From contig NZ_CP087880.1 in the NCBI RefSeq assembly GCF_021172065.1, forward strand, positions 1-64,000: a stretch of DNA of 64,000 bases. Reading direction: 5' to 3'. Within the stretch, counting starts at the first letter, position 1. Every line of letters begins with the position of its first letter. This stretch comes from Pseudocitrobacter corydidari (GTDB lineage: Bacteria > Pseudomonadota > Gammaproteobacteria > Enterobacterales > Enterobacteriaceae). Shown in pieces: positions 35,731 through 45,400 of the stretch. The notes beneath the pieces were generated by a model. The model saw nothing but the letters and a program-made list of their open reading frames with translations. It was not told the DNA's origin and did no database searches. The position numbers and the translations under genes are program-made.

Positions 35731-36960
35731 TCATGCAGCGAGTGTTTTATATTTTTGAGTCATGACATAATCACTCCACCATTGCATTAGTATCTCTCTC
35801 TCTTTTAAGTATTCTGCACGATTATATGCTGCAATTATTTCATCTTTCTTCGAGTGGGCAAGGGCGGCTTCTAAGACATCAGTCCTAAACTGTCCAGACT
35901 CCTCAGCAGCCGTTCTAGCGATGGATCGCATACCGTGGGCTACAAGCTCACCTCCGAAGCCCATACGGATTATGGCCGCATTAGCTGTTTGTTCATGCAT
36001 ATGGTTAAGAGGAGCCTTTATGCTTGGAAACACCCATTCACGATGCCCACTTATCGCTTTCATTGACTCCAGGACTCTCAAAGCTTCTTTGCTTAGTGGA
36101 ACTTTGTGAGGCTTCTTCATTTTCATAAACTCAGCCGGGATGTTCCACATTGAGTTATCGATATCTATATCAGCCCATCTTGTGCGAACAGCTTCACCAG
36201 GACGTACCCAGGTCAGTAACTGCCATTCAATCAGCAATCGTGTCTCCAAACGAACAGAGGCATTGTTTAACACCAATAGGAAGCGGGGTAACTCGGAAGG
36301 GGGTAGTGCAGGCATATTCTGCTTTTTAGGCTTACTGAACCGTTGCCCAAGGTTGTCAGCCGGATTGAATTCGATAAGTTCCTCAGTTGCTGCATAACGG
36401 AAAATTTCATTTAATCGGGAAATGATTCGCCGTAAAGTTTCGAGGACTCCTCGTTGCTCAATAGGGTCAAGATGTTGCTTTAAGAGTTTAGGTCGGATCT
36501 CATTGATAGGAACATTACCCAAGCCGGGAAAGATATTTCTCTCCAGGCTTCGCCAGATATCTTCTGCATGGTCTTGTGAGATACCTGATGTTTTTACCTT
36601 CTCATCTAACCATTTCCTTGCCACGGCTTGGAGAGTGTGTTCAGTAGCATTCTTTAAGGCATTAGCTTTATCGTTGTTATGGATTTGAGGATCAATGCCA
36701 TTGGCAAGCAAGGAAAGGTATTCATCTCGTAAGGCTCTGGCTCTTGCCAGTGTAAGGTGAGGATATGTTCCTAAGCTCACCTTAGTTCGCTTTTTGGTCA
36801 CCGGCACTGCATACCTGAAATACCAATTCTTTTTCCCTCCTTTCGAGAGGGGGGCGATTCGTAGGATCAAACCATCCCCGTCGAACAAGTTGATTTCTTT
36901 GGCGGCTGGCTTGGTGCTTTTGATTTCAGTGTCAGTGAGCTTCTTAGCGATTTTTGCCAT
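35731..36960 (-). CDS. P4-type tyrosine integrase of the ssrA element
   Basis: 409 residues from MAKIAKKLTD, preferred for its GAGG site 8 bases upstream; the frame also opens at 37002. N-terminal DUF4102 (KEINLFDGDGLILRI, WYFRYAVPVTKKRTKVSLGTYP), SAM-like core-binding domain, catalytic domain with VRPGEAVRTRW (Arg), HGMRSIARTAAEE (HxxR) and ALAHSKKDEIIAAYNRAEY (His, Tyr). Adjacent to the 3' end of ssrA and reading away from it, as in CP4-57 intA. It catalyses integration and excision between the att repeats, presumably with AlpA. Confidence 0.95.
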   Translation of the reverse strand: MAKIAKKLTDTEIKSTKPAAKEINLFDGDGLILRIAPLSKGGKKNWYFRYAVPVTKKRTKVSLGTYPHLTLARARALRDEYLSLLANGIDPQIHNNDKANALKNATEHTLQAVARKWLDEKVKTSGISQDHAEDIWRSLERNIFPGLGNVPINEIRPKLLKQHLDPIEQRGVLETLRRIISRLNEIFRYAATEELIEFNPADNLGQRFSKPKKQNMPALPPSELPRFLLVLNNASVRLETRLLIEWQLLTWVRPGEAVRTRWADIDIDNSMWNIPAEFMKMKKPHKVPLSKEALRVLESMKAISGHREWVFPSIKAPLNHMHEQTANAAIIRMGFGGELVAHGMRSIARTAAEESGQFRTDVLEAALAHSKKDEIIAAYNRAEYLKEREILMQWWSDYVMTQKYKTLAA

Positions 36961-36963
36961 TTT

Positions 36964-37000
36964 GGGACCCTCGATTTTAGGACCCTTCGTTGTGGGTCCC
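36964..37000. repeat. GGGACCC inverted repeat at integrase start
   Basis: GGGACCC (36964-36970) and GGGTCCC (36994-37000) form a perfect inverted pair with AGGACCC between them. They overlap the region between the two possible integrase starts and could be an operator or accessory recombination site. Confidence 0.5.
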
Positions 37001-37061
37001 ATTCAGGGTGCCATAAGTGATAGTTCTCAGCAATTCTCACTAGACTACAATAGACGTAAAA

Positions 37062-37091
37062 AAGCCCGCAAGGCTGGTTCCATGCGGGCTT
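37062..37091 (-). terminator. Terminator downstream of ssrA (element-borne)
   Basis: AAGCCCGCA / TGCGGGCTT stem followed on the minus strand by TTTTTT. It lies on the element side of the att site, replacing the displaced original terminator. Confidence 0.8.
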
Positions 37092-37123
37092 AGTAGACTT
37101 TACTGAACTTCAGTACATCATTA

Positions 37124-37139
37124 TTTGGTGGAGCTGGCG
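37124..37139. other. Right attachment site, 3' end of ssrA
   Basis: TTTGGTGGAGCTGGCG, containing the CCA end and acceptor stem of tmRNA, duplicated with one mismatch at 14854-14869. Confidence 0.78.
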
Positions 37140-37489
37140 GGAGTTGAACCCGCGTCCGAAATTCCTACATCCTCGGCACTACATGCTTAGTCAGTCTTTA
37201 CATTCGCTTGCCAGCTGCGGACAGACACGCCACTAACAAACTAGCCTGATTAGTTTTAACGCTTCAACCCCAGGCAGGGCTTCCACGCGATCTCTTTTGG
37301 GTTTGACCTCTCTTTGATCCCCGTCTTAAGAGCGGAAGCTAGGGAGAGAGGGCTCAGAGCAGGTTATTAAGCTGCTAAAGCGTAGTTTTCGTCGTTTGCG
37401 ACTATTTTTTTGCGGCTTTTTACGAGGCAAACCGCCCCTCGGCATGCACCTTGGGTTTCGCAAATCCCGTCGAATCCAGAATCAGCCCC
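37126..37489 (-). ncRNA. ssrA: Transfer-messenger RNA (tmRNA)
   Basis: About 364 nt, near-identical to E. coli tmRNA by eye. 5' end GGGGCTGATTCTGGATTCG, 3' tRNA-like arm ending CCACCA, and a tag reading frame at 37367-37399 starting GCA and encoding ANDENYALAA with stop. With SmpB it rescues stalled ribosomes and tags nascent chains for ClpXP. The mobile element uses its 3' end as target and leaves the gene intact. In this genome the bap locus separates it from smpB. Confidence 0.98.
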
Positions 37490-37606
37490 AATAGTGTTGC
37501 AGCAAGTATAACAGAGTTGCTATGCGCTCTGCCACCCCCCTGCATAAATACTCTCTGCCTGCATTTTGGGCAAAAATCCATTGCCAACAGGCAGATAGTC
37601 GTTCAT

Positions 37607-38797
37607 TTATCGCTCACGCAGCGCCTCTTTCGCCCGGTTAAACGGTTTGATCAGGTAGTCGACGATGGTTTTTTCGCCGGTTTTGATGTCCACGGTGGCG
37701 ATCATCCCCGGTACGATGGAGAAATGGTGCCCGACTTTGTTCACCAGATAATCCTGGTGGGTGCGGATGAACACGCGGTAGTAGAACACTTCCGGCTTGG
37801 CTTTGTCCTGGATGGTGTCCGGGGAGATGGTCTCCACTTCGCCCTCCAGCCCGCCGTAGATGGCGTAATCATAGGCGGTGATTTTCACCAGCGCGCGCTG
37901 GCCGGGATGGATAAAGGCGATGTCGCGCGGCGAGAGGCGCGCTTCAATCAGCAAGCGGTCATCGACCGGGACAATCTCCATCAGGTCGCCGTTGGGCGGG
38001 ATGACGCCGTTCAGGGTCGTGACCTGGATGTTTTTTACGATGCCGCGCACCGGCGAGCGGATGGTCAGGCGGGTGACGGAGTCTTCGCGGCCTTTGATGA
38101 TGGCCAGCAGCATATCGACTTCGGCGTTCGCTTTGGAGAGCGCTTCCCGGGCCTGCACGTAATACTGCGAGCGCAAATCCGTGAGTTTCAGGCTGAGGTC
38201 GCTGCGCTGGCGCTGTAGTCGCAGCACTTCCACGTGGCTTGCCGCGCCGCTTTTTTCCAGCCGCTGGGTGATGGCCAGCTCTTTGTTAACCGAGACCATC
38301 GCGTCTTTAATCTCTGCTTCGGAGTCCGCCAGCTGCGCGCGGCGTGAGCGGTAGAGCCGGGTTTCACTGGCGAGCAGATCGGGCCAGGCTTTCAGTGAGT
38401 CGGGGAAGACGAGAGGCTGGTCGTTTACCTCTGCGTAAAGGCGAACGCTGGATGCCAGCGATGCGCGATAGCGTGCGGAGCTTTCGCCCACGTTGGACTC
38501 TGAACGCGTCGGGTCCATGCGGGCGACGATTTGCCCGGCCTGCACTTTGTCGCCTTCACGTACCATCAGTTCTGCCAGAATACCGCCGTCGAGCGACTGT
38601 AAAACCTGCTCGCGCGAGCTGGGCACCACTTTCCCGGTGCCGGTCGAGACTTCATCGAGCGTGCCAAACCATGCCCAGATGCCGAGCAGCACAAATAACA
38701 CGGTGCTGATAATAATAATGCGGCTGGCCCCGGAGAACTCCCGTTCGCGGCTGATGTCCGGGTCATCCATCACCACATCATGCTGATTGGTTTTCAT
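37607..38797 (-). CDS. bapD: Type I secretion membrane-fusion protein (HlyD family)
   Basis: 396 residues from MKTNQHDVVM (GGAGTGG site; the longer frame to 38866 lies inside bapC). One transmembrane helix (IIIISTVLFVLLGIWAWFG), barrel-sandwich lipoyl halves (VMREGDKVQAGQIVARMDPT and RSPVRGIVKNIQVTTLNG) around a long coiled coil, and a C-terminal HlyD end (ETISPDTI, VVDIKTGEKTIVDYLIKPF). Links the inner-membrane ABC exporter to the outer-membrane channel for BapA. It overlaps bapC by 20 bases. The name follows Salmonella bapABCD order. Confidence 0.9.
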   Translation of the reverse strand: MKTNQHDVVMDDPDISREREFSGASRIIIISTVLFVLLGIWAWFGTLDEVSTGTGKVVPSSREQVLQSLDGGILAELMVREGDKVQAGQIVARMDPTRSESNVGESSARYRASLASSVRLYAEVNDQPLVFPDSLKAWPDLLASETRLYRSRRAQLADSEAEIKDAMVSVNKELAITQRLEKSGAASHVEVLRLQRQRSDLSLKLTDLRSQYYVQAREALSKANAEVDMLLAIIKGREDSVTRLTIRSPVRGIVKNIQVTTLNGVIPPNGDLMEIVPVDDRLLIEARLSPRDIAFIHPGQRALVKITAYDYAIYGGLEGEVETISPDTIQDKAKPEVFYYRVFIRTHQDYLVNKVGHHFSIVPGMIATVDIKTGEKTIVDYLIKPFNRAKEALRER

Positions 38798-40961
38798 TTT
38801 TCCACTCCCGTCCGGTTGCCGGTGTGCCAATACGGTTGCCGCCCAGCGCCTGCGTTTTGGGCGCATCCATCACCACTTGCCCATCTTTCAGCACCACCAC
38901 GCGCTCCACCAGTTCGAGCACCGGTACGCGGTGAGTGGCGACAATCAGCGTGCGATTGCCCAGCCACTGATTCAGCCGTTGAATGAACTCGCGTTCGGTG
39001 TGGTCGTCGAGGGAGGCGGTGGGTTCATCGAGCAGGACGATGTTGGGCGAGCGCAGCAGCATACGCGCCAGCAGAATCGACTGCCGCTGGCCGCCGGACA
39101 GGCCCGCGCCGCCTTCCATAATCGGGTGATCGAGACCTTTCGCCAGTTGACGCACAAAGCCTGCCGCGCCGCACACTTCAAGGGTGGCAAAGATGTCGTC
39201 ATCGCTGGCGCGCGGTGCGCCAAGCATCAGGTTCTCGCGCAGGGTGCCGTAGAACAGGCGCGCGTTCTGGCTGAGCATGCCGACGTTGCGGCGCAAATCG
39301 GCCATATCAATCTGCGCAATGCTCAGGGAGTCTAGCCGCGCTTCGCCGCTTACCAGTTCCACGCCGCCCGCCATTGCCTGAAGCAGGGTCGATTTCCCCG
39401 CGCCGTTGCGCCCGAGCAGGGCGATGCGTTCACCCTGTTGAATCTCAAGGCGGCCGATTTTGAGCGGCACGTTCTGGTCGTCGTTGTGATAACGAAACTG
39501 TGCGTTTTCAAAAAGATAGTGCCCATGGAAAATATCGCGATGCACCACGCTGTCGTCGCGCTGGGTTTCAGTGGGGAGCTGCATAATGCTGTCGAGGCCC
39601 GATTTGGCGGCTTTGACCTGCTGCCAGCGCGCCAGCACGCCGCACAGGTTCGCCATTGGGGCGATCATGCGTGAAGCCAGCATCGACGCGGCAACCACCG
39701 CACCGGTGGTCATTTCGCCCTCGATAACCATCGGCGCGCCGAACAGGATCACCGCGCTATAAACCAGACTTTGCACGGTGATCCCCCAGCTTATCAGCCC
39801 CTGGGAGATCTGGCGGGTGCGCAGGCCCGACTCGGCGGTAATGCGAATATAGCTGTTCCACTGTTGCAGGAAGCGGTTCTCGGCCTGCATCAGTTTGATA
39901 TCCTCCAGCCCCTGAACGCTCTCCACCAGCACCGCATTGCGCAGCGTTGATTCATGCGCGGCCTGGTTGGCGAGCACCGCCAGCTTTTTCTGCAACAGAA
40001 TACCGGGCAGCACCATCATCACGGCGGCAACGGGCGCGATCCACGCCAGCTGCGGTGAGATAATCGCCAGTACGATCACGAACAGGAAAAAGAAGGGGAG
40101 ATCGACGATCGTCGAGATCGTCGAGGAGGTGATCATTTCGCGGATCTGCTCCAGTTCGCGCAGCTGCGAAATAAAGCTGCCGGTCGAGCGGGGGATCGCG
40201 CTGTTACGCAGGCGCAGCGCGTGGCTGAACACGCGGTCAGAGACGCGCATGTCGGCGCGTTTGCCGAGCACGTCCATAATGTGTCCGCGCGCCACGCGCA
40301 GCAGGAAGCCAAAAATCACCGACAGCAGCACGCCGAATGCCAGCACGTAAAGCGTCGGGTACGACTGCGCGGGGATCACCCGATCATAGACCTGCATCGA
40401 GAACACAATGCCGCCGAGCGACAACACGTTCACCAGAAAGGCGGCGAACATCACCGGGCCGTAGGGGCGGATGTCCTGCAAGACCAGCGATTTCAGCCAG
40501 TCGGGGCTGAAGCGGGAAATATAGTTGTCGACCCGGCTATCGCGCATCGCGGAAAGCGGACGCAGGGCGGCGAGATAGTCGATTTTGCCGAGCAGTTCGT
40601 CCATCGACAGGCGGTTGATGTGCGAGGTGTCATCGACAAAACGCACCTCGACGGTGCTGTCGCCATCAAAGCGTTCGACGATCACCAGCTCGCCGTTATT
40701 CAGCGCGGCGACAACCGGAAGACGCCAGCTGTTGAGGGTTTGCGTGTTGGCTTCCAGCAGGCGAAACGATAGCCCGCCCTGACGAGAGAGCTGGGTCAGC
40801 GCGGGCAGCAGGCTTTTATCGTGAAACCACGGGGCATTGGCCTGAATGGTGCCCGGCGAGCAGGCAATGCGGTAGTGGTTGGCGATATGGCTTATCGCCA
40901 GCGCCCAGCGTTGCAGCGTCTGTTCGGTTAAAAAGGTGTCGGCGGTATCGGCGTTGTTCAT
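38778..40961 (-). CDS. bapC: Type I secretion ABC transporter (LapB/HlyB type)
   Basis: 727 residues from MNNADTADTF, which overlaps the bapB stop by ATGA. N-terminal degenerate C39-like peptidase domain (about 1-140, lacking the catalytic Cys), six-helix ABC transmembrane domain (about 165-430) and nucleotide-binding domain with ALLGRNGAGKSTLLQ, LSGGQRQSILLARM and NIVLLDEPTASLDDH. It energises export of BapA from cytoplasm to surface. A degenerate C39 domain is typical of RTX-adhesin exporters, which recognise but do not cleave substrate. Confidence 0.92.
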   Translation of the reverse strand: MNNADTADTFLTEQTLQRWALAISHIANHYRIACSPGTIQANAPWFHDKSLLPALTQLSRQGGLSFRLLEANTQTLNSWRLPVVAALNNGELVIVERFDGDSTVEVRFVDDTSHINRLSMDELLGKIDYLAALRPLSAMRDSRVDNYISRFSPDWLKSLVLQDIRPYGPVMFAAFLVNVLSLGGIVFSMQVYDRVIPAQSYPTLYVLAFGVLLSVIFGFLLRVARGHIMDVLGKRADMRVSDRVFSHALRLRNSAIPRSTGSFISQLRELEQIREMITSSTISTIVDLPFFFLFVIVLAIISPQLAWIAPVAAVMMVLPGILLQKKLAVLANQAAHESTLRNAVLVESVQGLEDIKLMQAENRFLQQWNSYIRITAESGLRTRQISQGLISWGITVQSLVYSAVILFGAPMVIEGEMTTGAVVAASMLASRMIAPMANLCGVLARWQQVKAAKSGLDSIMQLPTETQRDDSVVHRDIFHGHYLFENAQFRYHNDDQNVPLKIGRLEIQQGERIALLGRNGAGKSTLLQAMAGGVELVSGEARLDSLSIAQIDMADLRRNVGMLSQNARLFYGTLRENLMLGAPRASDDDIFATLEVCGAAGFVRQLAKGLDHPIMEGGAGLSGGQRQSILLARMLLRSPNIVLLDEPTASLDDHTEREFIQRLNQWLGNRTLIVATHRVPVLELVERVVVLKDGQVVMDAPKTQALGGNRIGTPATGREWKNENQSA

Positions 40962-42364
40962 GGCTGGATCTCCACTGACTGAATGCTGCGATTTTCCAGG
41001 CGGAACGCATTGCGCAGGCGTCCGGTGTTGTAGAGGCAATTCAGCTCAAGCTGGTGCAGCTGGTTGAGCGTTTGCAGCTCGGAAAAGCGCGCCTGATACA
41101 CCTCTTGCTCGGCGTTCAGTACGTCCAGCAGCGGGCGTGAGCCCAGCTCAAGATACTGTTGTTGATAGAGTTCGCGGGTGCGCGCACTGTACTCCTGCTG
41201 ACGGCGCTGTACTTGCAAAGAGCTCATCAGGCTCATCACCTGGCTTTGCGACTCCAGCAGTTTTTGCCGCACTTCCAGACGCACGCGCTGGATGGTCGCT
41301 TGCGCCGCGCTCAGCGCATAGTTGGCGGCATTGCGTCGGGCGGTCATTGCGCCGCCCTGGTAGATGGGCATTTCCACTTTCACCCACGCCGAATACTGCG
41401 TGCGGTCCAGCACTTCATGGCTGGGGTATTTGTCGTTCAGATAGTGCTGAACCTGCGGTTCCAGAGAGATGGTCGGCGTCATTTGCGCGTTGGCGTAATC
41501 GACATTGGCCTGTGCGACGTTCGTCTGCGCCCACGCCGCCAGCACCGACGGCACCAGGCGGTCGTCCGGTTGCGCGATATTGCAGCTTTGCGCCAGTTTG
41601 TCGGGGAAGTCGTTGCTGATGCCGTTGAGGGTATTCCAGCCAAGCCAGCTCATCAGCGTGGCCTCGGCGCTGTCGCGCGTTGCCTGATACTGAATCAGCT
41701 GCGAGCGCGCGGACTCAATACGTGCGTCCGTCTGCACCGCGTCAGACTGCGATGCTGCACCTTCGTCGCTGCGCTGGCGAATCAGCCCGCCGATGTGGTT
41801 CAGCGCGGTGAGCTGCTCTTCGGCGACGTCCACCATTTGTTGCCAGGTCTGCACCTGCACCATGGCGACGGCGGTGCTGTAGCCCACGTTATCAATACTG
41901 ACCAGCACGTTTGCCTGCTCCTGCGCGACGCCCGCGCTTTCGGCGCGCACCTGGCTTGCCACTTTGCCAAAGTCATAGAGCATCTGGGAGAGCGACACCA
42001 CCAGCGACGGGCTGAAACCATGGTCGACATAGTTATTGGCGTAGCCGTTGTTCATGCCCGCGCTTATCTGCGGATAGTATTTTGATTTAGCGACATCGAC
42101 CTGCTCATTCTGCGCGAGCAGTTTGCCAACGGCTTCCTGAATGGACGGATGCCAGCTCACCGCGCGATCAACGGCGTTATTCAACGTTAAGGTACCCGGC
42201 GCGGCGGGGTCGAGCGGCAGATCCACTTTGCCGGATAACGACGGTAGCTCCTGCTGTTCGTGCAAGGTCTGCGAAGAGATAAACCTTGGCGTCTCTTCGG
42301 CGTGAAGGGCGGCTGAGCAAAGGCAGCTCGCCAGCCCCCATGCGATAGGTGTTAACTTTCCCAT
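40958..42364 (-). CDS. bapB: TolC-family outer-membrane channel of type I secretion
   Basis: 468 residues; signal peptide (cleavage CSAALHA-EE) and the duplicated TolC/LapE helical hairpins (LTLNNAVDRAVSWHPSIQEA; ALSAAQATIQRVRLEVRQKL; ELYQQQYLELGSRPLLDVLN). Forms the trimeric outer-membrane exit duct. First of three coupled genes bapBCD, 77 bases after bapA and separated from it by a GC-rich hairpin. Confidence 0.9.
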   Translation of the reverse strand: MGKLTPIAWGLASCLCSAALHAEETPRFISSQTLHEQQELPSLSGKVDLPLDPAAPGTLTLNNAVDRAVSWHPSIQEAVGKLLAQNEQVDVAKSKYYPQISAGMNNGYANNYVDHGFSPSLVVSLSQMLYDFGKVASQVRAESAGVAQEQANVLVSIDNVGYSTAVAMVQVQTWQQMVDVAEEQLTALNHIGGLIRQRSDEGAASQSDAVQTDARIESARSQLIQYQATRDSAEATLMSWLGWNTLNGISNDFPDKLAQSCNIAQPDDRLVPSVLAAWAQTNVAQANVDYANAQMTPTISLEPQVQHYLNDKYPSHEVLDRTQYSAWVKVEMPIYQGGAMTARRNAANYALSAAQATIQRVRLEVRQKLLESQSQVMSLMSSLQVQRRQQEYSARTRELYQQQYLELGSRPLLDVLNAEQEVYQARFSELQTLNQLHQLELNCLYNTGRLRNAFRLENRSIQSVEIQP

Positions 42365-42405
42365 TGTCGATCCCTTTTAAAATAGCGCAGGTGTATTTGT
42401 TATTA

Positions 42406-42429
42406 CCCCGGGCGTCTTCGCGCCCGGGG
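42406..42429 (-). promoter_or_regulatory. GC-rich hairpin between bapA and bapB
   Basis: CCCCGGGCG-tcttcg-CGCCCGGGG, 9-bp stem. No T run follows in the bap transcription direction, so it may limit readthrough or stabilise mRNA ends rather than terminate fully. Confidence 0.5.
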
Positions 42430-42441
42430 TTTTGTTAACTA

Positions 42442-45400
42442 TCAGGTCACAATATGGTTCTGTTCGATCAGCTCATTCAGCGTGGTTTGTACGTTCTCCA
42501 GAGTGATTAAGGTGGCTGAACTGTGGGCGGTACCGGTGCCATCACGGTCGATAGAAATCACCGTGTTATTGCCGCTGGTGGTCACAGTCAGGTAGTTGCC
42601 GAGCGTCGATTCCTGGCCATTCCAGCCCACCAGCAGGTCGCCGATATCAATTTTGTCGCCCTGAGCGAGCGAGAAGTTGTCCCAGCGATCGGCCCCGTTG
42701 CCTCCTCTGTTATCGGCATTATTCAGCAGGTCATAAATTAATGTGTCTCCGTAGGCCGAGCCGTGGATCACATCTGACTGCGATGTGCTGGTGAACTGTG
42801 GGTTCATGTTGATGGTTAAGGTCGCGCTGTCCGAGTGGCCTTTTTGATCGTTCAGGGTGTAGGTGAAGGTCTCCTTCGTGGTGATGTCGCCCGGATGCAG
42901 CCCCGCTTTCAGGGTGTAGGTGTACGAACCGTCGATGGCGATGCGCAGTGAGCCGTAGGTACCCTGAACCGTCGCCGCACCGTTGCTGTCAACCGTTGGG
43001 TTGAGCGTCTGCGTACTGTTGTTCCCGCTGACCGTCAGCACGGTTTGCGCGGAAGCAATCTGATCGACGGCGCCTGCGGAGTCGCTACCGTTGTAGATGT
43101 TGCCGGTCACCGTATGCGCGTTGTTGTTGATCAGGAAGTTATCCAGATCGTATGAAGTCGCGTTCACCACAGGGGTAACGCTGACGTTACCCAGTTGGGT
43201 ACTGGTCAAATTGGTCGTAATGGCGAGGGTATACGTGCCGGCATCCAGTTCAAACCCACTGAGCGTCACGGTTCTGGAACCATTCAGTAAGCCGAACGTT
43301 CCGGAAGGTAGCGTAGTACCGGTATAGACGGTTTGACCGTTTTCCAGAATCGACCACGCCACACTCAACCCGCCAACCCCGGCTAATCCGGACGCAGAAG
43401 TATTAAAGGTTACGGAGATGGCCTTCAGGGCCGAGCCTTCAGCCACATCGAAGGTACCGCTGCCTGTCGCGCTTCTGTTGCCTTGCGCGATGGTGGCAGA
43501 GCCAACGCTTGTGTCTGAGTAGCTGGCCGTTACCTGATTGGTCGCCAGCGCCATCGTGCTGCTGGTGTCATTCACCGCATCGACCGGTTTCGCGGTCGGC
43601 TGCACGTTCAGCGACGCTGTGCTGGTGTCGCCATTCGCCGCGGTTACCGTGTACACGAAGGTGTCCGGTGTTTTGATGCTGTCGGCACCCAGGCCGGATT
43701 TCAGGGTGTAGGTGTAATGCCCCTGCGCATCAATGGTCAGCGTGCCGTACAGGCCATTAATGGTGGTGGTGCCATTGGCCGCCACCGCCACGCCATTCAC
43801 TTCGGTCACATGACCGTTTGCCGCACCGGCATCGTTATCCAGCACGTCGCCAGTCGTGCTGGCCCCCGCGCTCTTCACGCTGTAAGTGTGGTCGGCGTTG
43901 ACGCTCAGCGTAAAACCGGTTGCCACGGTCAAGCCGGAAACCGCGTTCAGCGTGAACAGGTATTTACCATCTGGCAGGGTGATGACCAGATCCTGCGCCG
44001 TGGAGCCGCCCAGCAGCGCCGCCTGGAGCCAGCTCGGAACATGGCGATACTGCTCATAATTGCCGGTTTCCGCGTTGTAGCGATAGACATACAGGTCAAA
44101 GACCGCGCCAACCGCGACGCCGCCGACGCTTGCGCCCAGGGAGAGCGTACGCGTGGTACCCGCATCCACGTTATAGATAATCGGGTTCTGCATGTTGTTC
44201 AGCAGGCCGACATCAATCACATTCCCCAGATTCAGCCCAACGAGGGTAAAGCCGGTGGTGGAACTCGGGCCGTTGTTGACTGCGGCAACCGAGGTGTCAA
44301 ATTGCAGGCTGGCGCTGTCATCGGCAGCGGTGACGGAACTGGTCGGTACGGTGGAGCCCAGCGTGATCACCAGGTTGGCGGTGGAGGACTGGCCCGCAGG
44401 GGAGGTAATGGTATAGGTAAAACTTTCAGAACGACCAATGATGGATGAGCTGGTTTCCGACAGGGTGTAGGTATAGCTTCCGTTCGCATTAATATGCAGC
44501 GTGCCGTACTTGCCAGCGATATCCGCGCCCCCTTCACCGACCGAGATTGTCACGCCATTGGCATTAGTGATGGACGTGACGTTTGTACCCGAAGGGGCAA
44601 CATCGCTACCGTTTGTCGGATCGGCATCGGTAATAACGTTGCCATTTTCTATCGCACCCGCAGCGACAGTGCCTGCACTGGTTTTGACAAGAGAAACATC
44701 CAGGCTTGTGTAAGAACCAACGGCCAACAGGCTGGTGTTAAAGCTCAGTACGCGATACTCACCGCCCGTGAGGTTGTCGAGATTCAGGCGCACGCCTGAA
44801 GCGCCGATAGTTAACAGGTTGGCGAATTGCGGCAACGAGGTATCGATGACTGTGACCCATGCCTGAAGGTCGGTATCATATTTCTGTACGGCGATCTCAA
44901 GAGTGCTCAGCAACGAGAGCACAGCCCCTGTTGCCGCCGCTTCAATGACGGCAACACCGCTACCTCCAGCATCGATGGTAAACGTCACTTGCGCAGTATC
45001 ATCACCCAGCACTGAAGCTACATTGCCCAGCGCACCGACCAGCAGGAAGCCGTAGTCACTATGCTCTTCTGTGGTAACAGTTGCAGACGTTTCCAGCTCA
45101 AGGTTCACTACGTTGTCGCTTGCCGCAATGGGCAGCGTTGGTGCGTTAGTTGTCCCCGGCAATGAAACGTTTCCGGCCGCATCGGTGGCAATCACCGTCA
45201 CCTGCTCACCGCTGACCAGACGCGTCGGTAGCCCGACAGACCAGTTACCCTGGGCGTCTGTCGTTACCGTGACAGGGTTGGCCTGACCTGGTACCGTCAC
45301 ACTGATCGTAATGTTGGCTTCCGTTGTGCCACTAATGGTGTAGCCATCACCGCTGATCGTGGCAGTCGGCGCGTCCGGCGCGATAGTGTCTACCGTAATG

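Noticed and set aside
37451..38218. 255-residue plus-strand frame
   Set aside because: Begins inside ssrA and runs antisense to bapD.
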